From the NCBI RefSeq assembly GCF_031454185.1, contig NZ_JAVDQI010000007.1:1-64000 (forward strand): a stretch of 64,000 nucleotides of DNA. Reading direction: 5' to 3'. The DNA comes from Methanococcoides alaskense. Lineage in GTDB: Archaea; Halobacteriota; Methanosarcinia; Methanosarcinales; Methanosarcinaceae. The notes below the pieces were generated by a model. The model ran no database searches and had not been told where the DNA came from. It saw nothing but the letters and a program-made list of their open reading frames with translations. This document shows, piece after piece, positions 52,678 to 62,668 of the stretch. A program made the position numbers and the translations under genes. Position 1 is the stretch's first letter; every line of letters starts with the position of its first letter.

Positions 52678-54627
52678 TCATTGTTCCCCTATCTCATTAA
52701 CCTTTCTTTTCAGAGCTTCAACAACTGCCGGATCTTGGAGTGTGGATATGTCCCCTATCTCCGTTCCATTCGTAATAGCCTTTAGAACACGCCTCATTAT
52801 CTTGCCACTTCTCGTCTTTGGCAGCTCTTCGGTGAAGATGATCTTCTTTGGGCGTGCGATAGGTCCGATCTCATCTACCACATGCTGCTTCAATTCATCT
52901 TCAAGGAGTGAACAGGAATCGCCACAGGATGATTCGAGGATCACATAGGCATAGATGACCTCTCCTTTTATCTCGTCCACTTTTCCGTCAACCGCAGCTT
53001 CGGCAACCGAGGGGTGTGAGACTAGTGCACTTTCGATCTCCATTGTTCCGAGCCTATGGCCGGACACCTTGATGACATCGTCCAATCTTCCAAGTATCCA
53101 GAAATTACCTTTCTCATCCTTACGTGCACCATCGCCGGCAAGGTAGGTATCGGTTCCCCATTTGCTCCAGTATGTGTCAATGAATCTCTGTTCGTCTCCG
53201 TTTATGGTACGTATCATACTTGGCCACGGGTTCTGAAGGGCAAGGTAGCCTCCTGAGCCAATTGGCACTTCATTGCCTTCATCATCAAGGATGTTGGCTT
53301 TTATTCCCGGGAACGGGTGTGTTGCAGTGCCCGGTCTCATGGTAGTGATGCCCGGCAATGGGCTTATCATTATCATTCCGGTCTCTGTCTGCCACCATGT
53401 ATCAACGATGGGGCATTTCGATTTGCCTATGATCTCATAATACCAGAGCCATGCTTTTGGATTAATGGGCTCACCCACACTTCCCAGAAGTCGCAATGAG
53501 GACAGGTCATACTTTTCTGGGATATCTTCCCCCCACTTCATGAAAGTGCGTATTGCGGTGGGTGCTGTATAGAATATCGTCACACCGTATTTTTCAACAA
53601 TGTCCCAGAACCTGCCCTTGTCCGGGTAATCAGGTGCTCCTTCGTGCATTACAATGGTGGCACCGTTGGAGAGAGGCCCGTAGACAAGATATGAGTGTCC
53701 TGTGATCCATCCTATATCTGCAGTACACCAGAAAATATCATCGTCCTTTAGATCGAAGATCCAGTTGGATGTCACATGTGTCCCGACCATGTAACCGCCG
53801 GTCGTGTGAACAACTCCCTTTGGTCTGCCGGTGGTTCCGCTGGTATACATGATGAAAAGTATGTCCTCTGAATCCATAGGTTCAGGTTCGCATTCAGAAT
53901 CCATGTTATGAATTACATCCTTCCACCAAACGTCCCTTTCCTCTTTCATTGGAATTACGTTTGCAGCATGATCGACCACAATAACCTTTTCGACAGCTGG
54001 GGCATTTTCAAGCCCTTTGTCGGCTCTTTCCTTTTGATGTATGAGATTTCCTTTGTGGAAGTAACCATTACACGTTATAACAAATCGGCTTTGTGCGTCT
54101 TCCACGCGCTGTGCCAGTGCTTCTGATGAGAAGCCAGCAAATACGACACTATGGGGTGCACCTATCCTTGCACATGCAAGCATGGCTATGACAGCTTCCG
54201 GTATCATTGGAAGGTAGATGGTAACGACATCTCCTTTCTTCACGCCAAGATCTTTCAGACCTGCAGCAAAACGAGCAGTCGCATCCCTGAGTTCTTTATA
54301 GGTGTAAGTTTCGGAGTTCTCCATTTCTCCTTCCCAGATGAGTGCGGTCTTGTCACCATGCTTTAGGACATGACGGTCAAGACAGTTGTAGGATGCGTTC
54401 AGTTTTCCACCGTTGAACCATTTTGCATGGGGAGGTTGCCAGTCAAGGACAGTGTCCCATTTTTTGAACCAGTCAATGTTCTCGGCCAGTCCCTCCCAGA
54501 ACCCTTCGATATCAGCCTCAGCCTTTTCATATATGTGAGGGTCGTTCATATTGGCATTTTTTACAAATTCTTCCGGTGGTCGGAATTCCTCTTGCTCTTT
54601 AAGTAAAGATTCTATTGTTTCTGTCAT
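52678..54627 (-). CDS. acsA: Acetyl-CoA synthetase, AMP-forming
   Basis: Activates acetate to acetyl-CoA using ATP. 649 residues from the ATG at 54627 (GGGGA upstream); earlier in-frame ATGs add 12 unlike residues. The adenylation motif YTSGTTGRPKGVVHT is present, as are VDTWWQTETG and the C-terminal lysine motif PKTRSGKIMRRVLK, which is the usual acetylation target. In a methanogen that also has Acd or Ack-Pta it may serve assimilation or scavenging. Confidence 0.95.
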   Translation of the reverse strand: MTETIESLLKEQEEFRPPEEFVKNANMNDPHIYEKAEADIEGFWEGLAENIDWFKKWDTVLDWQPPHAKWFNGGKLNASYNCLDRHVLKHGDKTALIWEGEMENSETYTYKELRDATARFAAGLKDLGVKKGDVVTIYLPMIPEAVIAMLACARIGAPHSVVFAGFSSEALAQRVEDAQSRFVITCNGYFHKGNLIHQKERADKGLENAPAVEKVIVVDHAANVIPMKEERDVWWKDVIHNMDSECEPEPMDSEDILFIMYTSGTTGRPKGVVHTTGGYMVGTHVTSNWIFDLKDDDIFWCTADIGWITGHSYLVYGPLSNGATIVMHEGAPDYPDKGRFWDIVEKYGVTIFYTAPTAIRTFMKWGEDIPEKYDLSSLRLLGSVGEPINPKAWLWYYEIIGKSKCPIVDTWWQTETGMIMISPLPGITTMRPGTATHPFPGIKANILDDEGNEVPIGSGGYLALQNPWPSMIRTINGDEQRFIDTYWSKWGTDTYLAGDGARKDEKGNFWILGRLDDVIKVSGHRLGTMEIESALVSHPSVAEAAVDGKVDEIKGEVIYAYVILESSCGDSCSLLEDELKQHVVDEIGPIARPKKIIFTEELPKTRSGKIMRRVLKAITNGTEIGDISTLQDPAVVEALKRKVNEIGEQ

Positions 54628-55135
54628 ATGTCCCCAGTCCCTATTTTTGATGGTCTGCATCAATGTTAACGATTAATCAGGTAAATATGTAGTGGTCAAC
54701 TAATATTTTTAATAATTCAGCTCATATTTCAATTTTGTAGCCCTATTGAAAATTCATTCTCATATGTATTAAATGACAGGTGTTCTTTTGTTTTTATACA
54801 TTTACAAATTCAGTCATATCGATGGCAAATATATGTTTCATTAATTCCATATTGTCAGATCGATCGAATTTGATGTGATCCGATCTAAAATTATTGATAC
54901 TGAACAAAGTTCATTCAAGGTACGATGTTTGATTAAAAACAGGCTAAATATGAAATGGTAAGCTTCAGCACAAATATTGATACTTATGGAAAGATTGCAG
55001 AATTAAAGTGAATTTACAATTTCCTTATCTTTCATTCATATGGATTAGGTAAAAATGTCTGCCATAATATTGTAAATCTTGAAAATGGAATTCTGAAAAA
55101 GATAGGTAAAATGCTATATGCCGTTTATATGATAA
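54628..55135. other. Long gene-free stretch upstream of acsA
   Basis: AT-rich with no credible ORF on either strand. It contains the acsA promoter near its left end. A TTTATATG element at 55124-55131 lies just before the candidate structured RNA. Confidence 0.5.
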
Positions 55136-55200
55136 GCGCAGGTATTAGAAAAAACTTGGGCATGGGGAGTGTGGTGGTACGTCTAAGAAACTACCTGCGC
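55136..55200 (+). ncRNA. Candidate structured RNA (unknown family)
   Basis: GCGCAGGTA (55136-55144) pairs perfectly with TACCTGCGC (55192-55200); directly inside, TTAGA pairs with TCTAA, leaving a 5-nt bulge GAAAC and a G-rich apical region of about 32 nt. A TATA-like TTTATATG lies a few bases upstream, closer than a normal archaeal TATA-to-start distance. No ORF overlaps it. It could be an sRNA or the arms of a decayed element. The strand is not certain. Confidence 0.4.
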
Positions 55201-55488
55201 CATATATTCTTTTGTTAACAATGTTATAAATAAATTGCGAATGTCAATGACTTCCTATTTATATTTAATAACTTTGTCAATGTCAGGTAGTTACTATTAG
55301 ATCTTTATTATTTCTTCGAGCAGCAAATCGGGACTTAGAGCCATGGCAGAAGGTATTATAGAACTATGATTGCCTTTCTTGAACCATCTGAAAACCTTCT
55401 CCTGTTATGCTCAAAAGGATGTTTTCTTCATTTTTTCCATGTTCATACAATAAAAAGTACATTATTTAGGTATTGAAATTTGTTCTTT
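55201..55488. other. Gene-free stretch downstream of the hypothetical secreted protein
   Basis: No ORF or RNA supported. It follows the gene ending at 55489 (minus strand). Confidence 0.45.
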
Positions 55489-55938
55489 TCATATTTGCTG
55501 ATAGAATATATTGGGGGTTGCTTTGACATCGTTCAATGTCTTTGTCTGTCCGTTGGGGTAGATGACTTCCATGGAATGTACTATGGTGCCGAGATCGCGT
55601 CTGTCGTGGAGGTAGTAGTCATCACTGAGTCTTGAGACATCCTTTAACGATATCTTCACAGTGTCATATCCAACTTCCTCTATCTTCACATCTTCATATT
55701 TTGAGAATATGTCTATGAATGAGGATTCAAGATGCCTCGTACCAAAGGCAAAAATATACATTCTGGCAAAGAAATTGAGGCTATATGTTACTGTTACCGA
55801 GCTATTGGTCTTGTCAAAGCTCATGACCACTTTATCAAAGTGGATGATATCATTATTTTCTGGCATAGCGTATGCGCATATGGGTAGAAATGTGGAAAAT
55901 AGGACCAATAATATTACTATGAAAGAAAATGATCTCAT
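55489..55938 (-). CDS. Hypothetical secreted protein
   Basis: 149 residues with an N-terminal signal peptide (about 1-24, cleaved near AYA). The mature part is a single beta-rich domain with DKVVMSFDKTNSSVTVTYSL and a C-terminal VIYPNGQTKTLNDV. It has no cysteine in the mature domain and no anchor. It resembles short exported proteins of Methanosarcinales, but I recognise no family. It stands alone between gene-free stretches. Confidence 0.75.
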   Translation of the reverse strand: MRSFSFIVILLVLFSTFLPICAYAMPENNDIIHFDKVVMSFDKTNSSVTVTYSLNFFARMYIFAFGTRHLESSFIDIFSKYEDVKIEEVGYDTVKISLKDVSRLSDDYYLHDRRDLGTIVHSMEVIYPNGQTKTLNDVKATPNIFYQQI

Positions 55939-56164
55939 ATTCAGTTGAATTGTATTACAAGTAAATATTAGTAACGCAAAATATGAAAGAATTGAAATAA
56001 TTTGTATTTGGCGGGTCTAACACATGTGAATTCCGCAGAGAGTGCAACAGTTTAACATTTTACAATCGATACATTCATATCTTGTGTGTTCTATTTCAAC
56101 CTGCTTTTAGCATCTTATATAGTTGAACGATTCGTTCCTTCAATGGTACGATAATTCAGTGACA

Positions 56165-56173
56165 TTTATATAA
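56165..56173 (+). promoter_or_regulatory. TATA box of membrane pyrophosphatase gene
   Basis: TTTATATAA lies 53 bp upstream of the start at 56226, fitting an archaeal TATA element with a leader of about 25-30 nt. The same ATTTATATAATGT core precedes the gene at 59225. Confidence 0.65.
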
Positions 56174-56225
56174 TGTATCATATTGATCAAATAATTATTA
56201 GATCTAAACAAAAAGGAGTATGAAT

Positions 56226-58244
56226 ATGGATAGTTTAATTTACCTTGCCCCTCTGGCAGGTATCGTAAGCTTGGCATTCGCTGCATTCTTTGCTTCCGGT
56301 GTTCTTAAGGAAGGAACCGGTACAAAGGAAATGCAGGATATATCACTTGCGATCCAGGAGGGTGCTATGGCTTATCTGAACCGTCAGTATAAGACCATAG
56401 CTGTAGTAGCAATTGTTCTTGCTGCGCTTATGTATTTCCTTCTGGGAGATGACAGTGGCAAGATCGCAATAGGATTCCTCGTTGGTGCAGCTGCATCTGC
56501 ACTTGCTGGATATGTTGGAATGAACGTATCTGTCAGGGCTAATGTCAGGACAGCACACGCAGCTTCAAAGGGCTTGCAGGAAGCAATGTCCGTCGCATTC
56601 CGCGGTGGAGCTGTAACAGGACTTGCAGTAGTAGGTCTTGCACTGCTGGGTACCAGTGGTTTCTATATTATTTTCGGCGATGTTGACCTTGTGATCGGAT
56701 TCGGTTTCGGTGCAAGTCTTATCAGTCTTTTCGCAAGGGTCGGTGGAGGTATCTTCACAAAGGCAGCGGATGTCGGTGCTGATCTTGTAGGTAAGATCGA
56801 GGCTGGTATTCCTGAGGACGATCCAAGGAATGCTGGTGTCATTGCTGACAACGTAGGTGACAATGTCGGTGACTGTGCTGGAATGGGTGCAGATCTGTTC
56901 GAGACATATGTCGTTACCGTTCTTGCATCAATGCTTCTTGGTTCCCTGATCCTTGAACAATTTCCAAATGCTATCCTTTACCCATTGATCCTTGGTTCAG
57001 TGGCTATATTCGCATCCATCATCTCTATGTTCTTCGTGAAAGTAGGTAGTGATGGAAAGATCATGAAAGCACTCTACAAAGGTGTTGCAGTATCAGCTAT
57101 TCTTAGTCTGGTCGCATTCTATTTCGTGACCGATCTTTTGATGGGTGACATTAGATTGTACTACGCATCCATTGTGGGTATTATCATAATGGTATTGATG
57201 GTAATATTTACAGAGTATTACACTTCCACAAGCTACCGTCCTGTCAAGACAATTGCTAAAGCATCTGAAACTGGTGCTGGTACAAATGTCATAGCAGGTC
57301 TTGCTATTGGATTCGAGAGTACTGCACTTCCACTTATCATAATCGTTGCCGGTATCCTCGCATCATACTTTGTAACAGGCGGTGCAACCGATCCTGCTCT
57401 GGGTATTTATGGTGTTGCTATCGCAGCAGCAGCAATGTTGTCAACTACCGGTATGATCGTAGCTCTTGACTCATACGGCCCTATCACCGACAATGCTGGT
57501 GGTATCGCTGAAATGGCAAAGATGCCTGCGGAAGTACGCAAGATCACCGACGCACTCGATGCAGTCGGAAACACAACAAAGGCTGTAACAAAGGGTTACG
57601 CAATAGCTTCTGCAGCACTCGGTGCACTGGCACTTTTCGCAGATTACAGACACAAGGTAGGCCTCGAAGCAGGTTCACTCAGTCTCGACAACCCTATTGT
57701 TCTCGTTGGTCTTCTTATCGGTGCACTACTCCCATTCCTGTTCACTGCTGTCACAATGAAAGCAGTAGGAAAGGCAGCATTCGCTATTGTTAACGAAGTT
57801 CGCCGCCAGTTCAGGGAGATCCCTGGTATCATGGAAGGCACCACAAAGCCAGAATATGGCAAATGTGTGGACATCGTTACTGCAGCAGCTATCCGTGAAA
57901 TGGTGATTCCAGGTATCCTCGCGATCTTCGTTCCACTTTTAGTTGGAATCGTGCTTGGTCCGGTAGCTCTTGGCGGATTGCTTATCGGTATCATCGTTTC
58001 AGGTCTTCTCCTCGCTATGACCATGAACAATGGTGGGGGAGCATGGGATAATGCAAAGAAGCTCATTGAAGACGGAGAATATGGCGGAAAAGGTTCCGAT
58101 GCTCACAAGGCAGCAATTGTCGGTGACACAGTCGGTGACCCTTTTAAGGACACATCAGGTCCTGCACTTAACGCTCTGATCAAAGTAGTGAACATGATCG
58201 CTATCCTGTTCTCTTCTCTGTTCATCGGCAAGGGATTGTTCTAA
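56226..58244 (+). CDS. hppA: Membrane-bound proton-translocating pyrophosphatase
   Basis: Couples hydrolysis of pyrophosphate to ion pumping. 672 residues, about 16 helices. The ATG at 56226 is 7 nt after AAAGGAG; the one at 56220 is too close to it. The substrate motif DNVGDNVGDCAGMGADLFE is intact. Residue 452 is Lys in GNTTKA, the mark of the K+-independent subfamily, whose known members pump protons. It is monocistronic, with a TATA box upstream and a terminator after. Confidence 0.95.
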   Translation: MDSLIYLAPLAGIVSLAFAAFFASGVLKEGTGTKEMQDISLAIQEGAMAYLNRQYKTIAVVAIVLAALMYFLLGDDSGKIAIGFLVGAAASALAGYVGMNVSVRANVRTAHAASKGLQEAMSVAFRGGAVTGLAVVGLALLGTSGFYIIFGDVDLVIGFGFGASLISLFARVGGGIFTKAADVGADLVGKIEAGIPEDDPRNAGVIADNVGDNVGDCAGMGADLFETYVVTVLASMLLGSLILEQFPNAILYPLILGSVAIFASIISMFFVKVGSDGKIMKALYKGVAVSAILSLVAFYFVTDLLMGDIRLYYASIVGIIIMVLMVIFTEYYTSTSYRPVKTIAKASETGAGTNVIAGLAIGFESTALPLIIIVAGILASYFVTGGATDPALGIYGVAIAAAAMLSTTGMIVALDSYGPITDNAGGIAEMAKMPAEVRKITDALDAVGNTTKAVTKGYAIASAALGALALFADYRHKVGLEAGSLSLDNPIVLVGLLIGALLPFLFTAVTMKAVGKAAFAIVNEVRRQFREIPGIMEGTTKPEYGKCVDIVTAAAIREMVIPGILAIFVPLLVGIVLGPVALGGLLIGIIVSGLLLAMTMNNGGGAWDNAKKLIEDGEYGGKGSDAHKAAIVGDTVGDPFKDTSGPALNALIKVVNMIAILFSSLFIGKGLF

Positions 58245-58273
58245 TTCGAACAATTTAAAAACGAATTTCGGGT

Positions 58274-58308
58274 CGGGAATATCCCGGTCCATTTCTTTTC
58301 TTTTTTTC
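58274..58308 (+). terminator. Terminator of hppA
   Basis: CGGGA, loop ATA, TCCCG (58274-58286) followed by a T-rich stretch with TTCTTTTTTT. Confidence 0.7.
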
Positions 58309-58504
58309 GAATTTCAGTTTAATTTCATTGCTTATAGCATATTTTTGAATGCCAAAGCTTAAGCTCTTCATATCTATCGTTCAGAATAATGGGGATGGCT
58401 GACGTTTATTAATGGGGTTAATGTATTTGGAAGAATACTTCTTCCTGCCAGCCAATTTTACTAATAATTCAATATATATATGGATGGCCAATCACTGCTT
58501 CACG

Positions 58505-58533
58505 GATCAAAAGAGACCTGTATTCTTTTGATC
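58505..58533 (-). terminator. Hairpin downstream of TudS/DUF523-like gene
   Basis: GATCAAAAGA and TCTTTTGATC form a perfect 10-bp stem with a 9-nt loop, just after the stop codon at 58542. No T-run follows, so it may be a terminator or an mRNA-end stabiliser. Confidence 0.55.
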
Positions 58534-58541
58534 GCCGAATT

Positions 58542-59000
58542 TCAAGCATCCACCATCTCAAAGAGAACTCCACGCCTTGTCAGCTCTTCAGCTATCTCTT
58601 CATAGAATATTCCGGTACCTACTACGTTGTCATGTGTAAATGCTTCCACACGTCCTGCAGGCCCACCAACAGTTGTCGTCTGTGCTCCACATGAAGGGCT
58701 CTTGGGAACTCCCAGTACTTTGATAGCATAACCTTCCTGATAGAACTGTTCGATCATGTCTGCAAAAGGTTCAAAGAGTGAATGGCAGAATCTCCTGTAA
58801 TTTGGATTTTCAAGCTGGTCTCTGGTAATTTCCCTTCGGGATGCACCAAGATAGATCAGTTCCGGACATGGCAATTGTACGATGTTCCTTCCCTTTGTAT
58901 CAACCAATGGAGGTGTCTTTATGCCTTTAAGCCTTGAACTTACATTTGCAAGACAGTGCCCGATAACCAGTATTTCCTTCCCTTCCTTTTCTTCCACCAA
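58542..59000 (-). CDS. DUF523/TudS-related cysteine protein
   Basis: 152 residues. Cysteines appear in IGHCLANVSSRLKG, VQLPCPEL, RRFCHSLF and PKSPSCGAQTT; the last resembles the SPSCG motif of DUF523/TudS (2-thiouracil desulfurase) proteins, and the N-terminal Cys and PCPE are placed as in that family. A [4Fe-4S] cluster and a sulfur-handling role are therefore possible. Similarity is partial, so only a relationship is claimed. Single gene with a hairpin after it. Confidence 0.65.
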   Translation of the reverse strand: MVEEKEGKEILVIGHCLANVSSRLKGIKTPPLVDTKGRNIVQLPCPELIYLGASRREITRDQLENPNYRRFCHSLFEPFADMIEQFYQEGYAIKVLGVPKSPSCGAQTTTVGGPAGRVEAFTHDNVVGTGIFYEEIAEELTRRGVLFEMVDA

Positions 59001-59174
59001 AAACTCCTCCTAACTTGTTCTTATTTAATTTCTGCTACTAATTAAAGATGTGGAAATGTTATTTGTATTAACATTGGATATTGTAAAGTTAAATTTATTG
59101 ATGTTGGATATGGTAAATATCGATAGGCGATGTTAAAGTGATCCAACCATCACAGATATTATATCTATGTAATA

Positions 59175-59183
59175 TTTATATAA
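59175..59183 (+). promoter_or_regulatory. TATA box of the membrane protein gene at 59225
   Basis: TTTATATAA lies 42 bp upstream of the start codon; AAGGAG at 59209-59214 is the ribosome binding site. Confidence 0.6.
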
Positions 59184-59224
59184 TGTCAGCTACGGTTTAA
59201 GCTTGTCTCAAGGAGCTACTAAAA

Positions 59225-60130
59225 ATGAATGAAGATCTTGGAAGAATATTGAATAAAGGATTCAGCACCTGGTCACATAATTATGGAATTGCTGTTCCTT
59301 TCTTTTTGAACATGGTGGCATCGCTTTTCATTCTAATGATGGCTATTTTCCTAATACCGTTCATCGTAGCTGCAACGTCAATGTCTGATATTGGGGGCGC
59401 ATCTTCACTCACAACAGAAGAAAGCATAGAGCTTCTCATGTCTCTGTTCTCTGATAATATTGTTTTAGTTCTGGTGCTTGGTCTGATAGCATTTTTAGCC
59501 ATCTCATTTGTCCAATCATATTTTGAGGCAGGGGCAATAGGAATGGCACAGGCGGCATCAGCATCAGGACATACTACCTTTGATGACATGTTCCGTGCAG
59601 GAAAGGAGAATGTGTTCAGTCTTTTCTTTACCAGGATAATCATCTCCCTGATCTTTATCGCGGGGATTGTGTTCATAGTTCCAGGTATGCTCACAATGGG
59701 TGACTTCAAGTCATTTATTGACAATCCCGAAAACGCTCTTCTTACAAGTCTGTTATTGCTCTTCGGATTCTTGCTATGGGGCCTTTACGTTCTGGTGATC
59801 GATATCATCTTCAGTGTTGTCAGATTTGGTCTTGTCCTGGACCGCCTCGATCCCATGGAAGCCCTTGTAAAAGGTTACAGTTTCTTCATGAACAACAAGT
59901 TAGTCATATTTCTAATGTACCTGGTAGTGATCGGGATCTCGATAGCTATCAATATGGTCGGTGAGCTCATCAGCTATGTGGAAGTACTTGCTAATGCCTG
60001 GATATTTCTAAGTTTCATTCTATCCTTTGCAGTGATACAGCCTCTTGTGACCGTATGGTGGACCCGTCTTTACATGAATAGGACTGGAAAAGAACTCTAT
60101 GACATAAGCGAGCTGCTGGAATATCCCTGA
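59225..60130 (+). CDS. Polytopic membrane protein of unknown function
   Basis: 301 residues, about six helices, with AAGGAG upstream of ATG 59225. It resembles the archaeal DUF7847-like membrane proteins (glycerophosphodiester phosphodiesterase membrane-domain type) in the early MNEDLGRILNKGFSTW and late TVWWTRLYMN segments. No catalytic domain is present. Its role is unknown. Confidence 0.75.
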   Translation: MNEDLGRILNKGFSTWSHNYGIAVPFFLNMVASLFILMMAIFLIPFIVAATSMSDIGGASSLTTEESIELLMSLFSDNIVLVLVLGLIAFLAISFVQSYFEAGAIGMAQAASASGHTTFDDMFRAGKENVFSLFFTRIIISLIFIAGIVFIVPGMLTMGDFKSFIDNPENALLTSLLLLFGFLLWGLYVLVIDIIFSVVRFGLVLDRLDPMEALVKGYSFFMNNKLVIFLMYLVVIGISIAINMVGELISYVEVLANAWIFLSFILSFAVIQPLVTVWWTRLYMNRTGKELYDISELLEYP

Positions 60131-60184
60131 GAACCAGCTTAAAAAATAGATCGTAGAAGAGGCAATAGATAAGACCTATTGTAT

Positions 60185-61093
60185 TCAACTGCGTCCAAGC
60201 AATTTACAGGCCTGACATAGCGATGCTGTGCAGGTCTCCCCGCATACACGACATTTCGAGAGTTCGGTCTGAGGATATTCTTTAGCAATTATTCCCACTG
60301 TTTTGTCGAAACCTCTCATTATGGAATATTTGGTTCCGGGGTGCCTGCTCTCGAATTCATTTACCATATCCCGAACTTCACCCCTCAGGGCTTCATGAGC
60401 ATAAGGACATTCGCTCATATCGAAGGGCAGCTCATTGACGATAGCATAAAGGGCCACTTCCTTTTCGGGAACCTTTCTCAGAGGTTTTGCACGCAGGACA
60501 AGTCCCTCGATAGCCCGTGGAGGTGAGAGCCTTATCATTCTATCGACATCTCCTCCGAGGTGGTTCATCATTATCGTTTGTGCTTCATCGTCAAGGTTGT
60601 GACCGGTGGCAAGTTTAGTGGCACCTATCTCATTTGCGATCTTGTTCAGGAGCGACTTTCTTAAGACACCACAATAACTGCATGCACCCAGTTTTCTTTC
60701 CTGTGCTGTCAGTTCATCAAGGGTCTTATCATACTCATCTTTAAAAGAGCGGACAATATGTCTGATACCAAGCTCAGATGTCAGTTTTCTTGCCTTTTCC
60801 AGAGTTTCCTCACGATATCCGGCTATCCCCTCATCAATGGTAATAGCCACTATCTCAATATCCCTTCTCACGCCGAATACCTTGTGTAAAAGGTACAACA
60901 GTACAACGCTGTCCTTTCCTCCACTCAATGCCACGGCAATGATGTCACCCTTCTCGATCTTATACTGCTTTCTGATGGTGAGCTTCACCTTGCGTTCAAC
61001 ATCTTCGATAAAGTGTCTCTTGCATATGTGCATACCAGAGTATTTCTGGAATATGATGGCGTCCCTGTTACATTTCATGCATTTGATAGACAT
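60185..61093 (-). CDS. ncsA: tRNA 2-thiolation protein (TtuA/NcsA family, TIGR00269)
   Basis: PP-loop ATPase that thiolates tRNA uridine (U34 or U54). 302 residues. N-terminal zinc knuckle CMKCNRD (5-11), PP-loop SGGKDS (about 56-61), catalytic cysteine region CSYCG, HNLDDEAQT, and a C-terminal zinc finger with CRVCGETC and CQAC. The archaeal protein uses a [4Fe-4S] cluster. It converges with the membrane protein gene. Confidence 0.88.
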   Translation of the reverse strand: MSIKCMKCNRDAIIFQKYSGMHICKRHFIEDVERKVKLTIRKQYKIEKGDIIAVALSGGKDSVVLLYLLHKVFGVRRDIEIVAITIDEGIAGYREETLEKARKLTSELGIRHIVRSFKDEYDKTLDELTAQERKLGACSYCGVLRKSLLNKIANEIGATKLATGHNLDDEAQTIMMNHLGGDVDRMIRLSPPRAIEGLVLRAKPLRKVPEKEVALYAIVNELPFDMSECPYAHEALRGEVRDMVNEFESRHPGTKYSIMRGFDKTVGIIAKEYPQTELSKCRVCGETCTASLCQACKLLGRS

Positions 61094-61416
61094 TGGGAAG
61101 AGCTCCTTTCCTTTTCAAAAGGAACTATGATATTAGAACTTTGGGGTAATGGAGGATCTGCTTGAAATTCGAATCTTATCCATCGCATAAACTAAAGGGA
61201 TATATACAACGCTAAAAAAGTGTACGCTTTTGTTAGTTAAACACGCAACCGATAATTTACTCTTCAATAAAAGATTTGTTTTCGTTTCTAAACTAAAACT
61301 GAGTATATGAACTTTTTAAAAAATGTCGTTAATTATCCAACTCATTTACCTTGCAATTTTGTTTGAAGCAGAATTGCAAGAAAAAAAGAAAATCGGGAAT
61401 TCTACAAAACCTTAAT
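61094..61416. other. Intergenic region upstream of ncsA
   Basis: About 320 AT-rich nt with no supported gene. It includes the ncsA promoter (minus strand) near 61094-61200 and the 3' end of the iron-sulfur gene transcript. Confidence 0.45.
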
Positions 61417-62565
61417 TTATTTTTTAGGCATGAAAGCAAGAGGTTGTTTTTCATAGTTCCTTTTTCCATATTTTTCACGATGGTTTTCAAGAATTTCGTC
61501 CATTACATTTTTATCTCCTTTCATTCTTAACACAAGTTGTTCATCAACACCTTGTGAAAAAGGACATGCAGACATACATACTCCGCAACTCGTTCCCATT
61601 CTCGCCCACATTTCCATACAAGATGTGGCATCATGTTCCCAATATTTTCGTCCATCTTCGCTCACAGAACTTTCATGGGAGATTGCTTTTGACGGACAAT
61701 TGTCTTCACAGCATCTGCATATTTCACAAAACTCATCTAAGCCAAAATCAATCATTTCATCTTCAACTAAAGGAAGGTTTGTGTGGACGGCAGCGAATTT
61801 TGTACGGTTTCCATATTTAGGATTTACAACTGCATTACATCTGCCCATTTGACCGAGTCCTGCCTTTTCACCTAAAAAGGAGAGGGGAGATTCATAAGAG
61901 GTGGAACTGTCTGTTATTGCATCGTATCCCAAATCCTTGATATACATAACAAGTCTTGCTGCAAGTTCTGAACTCTTGGCGTATCCCAACATTGTAGCCA
62001 TTAATAGCTCCTTATTGGGTCCGCGGTTGATATAGTCTAATTCTAATGGTGCTGCAAATACGATTGCATACTCAAACCTGTGCTCAACTTTTTCTCCATA
62101 TTCATATGATTTTTTATTAAATCCTCTATGTGTGTATAGATCACCAGGTTCCACCTTAGTAATACCAACTACATCTATACCTGATAATTTCACAAATTCT
62201 TTTATCAGGATTGACATCGTTTCAGCAGGAATTTCCCTTTTTCTGGAATTTACTGCCATATTGTAAGCCTGGTCATCTACTTCACTTGCAATTCTTTGGT
62301 ATTCCTGCATTAATTGAGCACTGGCATATTCGTGATCTGATGTATCTCCTCCTATTTTCATAAATGGGTTACCTGATGGTTTCCCTCCTGATTTCTCTTT
62401 ATCCGGCATTCCTTTTCCAGTTGATTTGTTACTGAAAAGTTTCATCTTAAGTTTCATATCCGGTTCTTCGTTACCAGGATTTAGGGAATAATAATTATCA
62501 TATTCCTTAGAACCTTTCTTTAATTGTAATCGAGAAAATAATGCATCTCTTTCATCATATTCCAT
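61417..62565 (-). CDS. Reductive-dehalogenase/QueG-like 8Fe-8S protein
   Basis: 382 residues. The C-terminal part carries two 4Fe-4S motifs in the order and spacing of RdhA and QueG: FCEICRCCEDNCPSKAI, then DATSC, then GTSCGVCMSACPF. The middle (about 130-270) is a nitroreductase-like domain with LSFLGEKAGLGQMGRC, the cobamide-binding core in those families. The N-terminal about 100 residues have no twin-arginine signal, so it should be cytoplasmic. It is longer than QueG and lacks QueG's C-terminal repeats. It lies beside a MarR regulator, with MarR-type palindromes in its promoter region. Dehalogenation is possible but unproven. Confidence 0.75.
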   Translation of the reverse strand: MEYDERDALFSRLQLKKGSKEYDNYYSLNPGNEEPDMKLKMKLFSNKSTGKGMPDKEKSGGKPSGNPFMKIGGDTSDHEYASAQLMQEYQRIASEVDDQAYNMAVNSRKREIPAETMSILIKEFVKLSGIDVVGITKVEPGDLYTHRGFNKKSYEYGEKVEHRFEYAIVFAAPLELDYINRGPNKELLMATMLGYAKSSELAARLVMYIKDLGYDAITDSSTSYESPLSFLGEKAGLGQMGRCNAVVNPKYGNRTKFAAVHTNLPLVEDEMIDFGLDEFCEICRCCEDNCPSKAISHESSVSEDGRKYWEHDATSCMEMWARMGTSCGVCMSACPFSQGVDEQLVLRMKGDKNVMDEILENHREKYGKRNYEKQPLAFMPKK

Positions 62566-62622
62566 AGTTGTTCACCTTTTTTTACATTAATTCAATCTTA
62601 GTGAATATTAACCGAGGGCATG

Positions 62623-62640
62623 TAGTAACGAACGTTACTA
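62623..62640. promoter_or_regulatory. MarR-type palindromic operator, site 1
   Basis: TAGTAACG AA CGTTACTA, perfect 8-bp arms, 58 bp upstream of the start codon of the Rdh-like gene. The short spacing and symmetry are typical of MarR-family sites. Confidence 0.75.
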
Positions 62641-62668
62641 TAATTAGAGGTGCACACTCTGTTATAAA

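Noticed and set aside
55136..55200. H/ACA guide RNA
   Set aside because: No clear ACA box at the expected distance after the lower stem and no kink-turn could be recognised, so only a generic structured RNA is proposed.
61417..62565. Epoxyqueuosine reductase QueG
   Set aside because: Cluster motifs fit, but length, N-terminal region, missing C-terminal repeats and MarR context differ; kept as an Rdh/QueG-like protein without a specific name.
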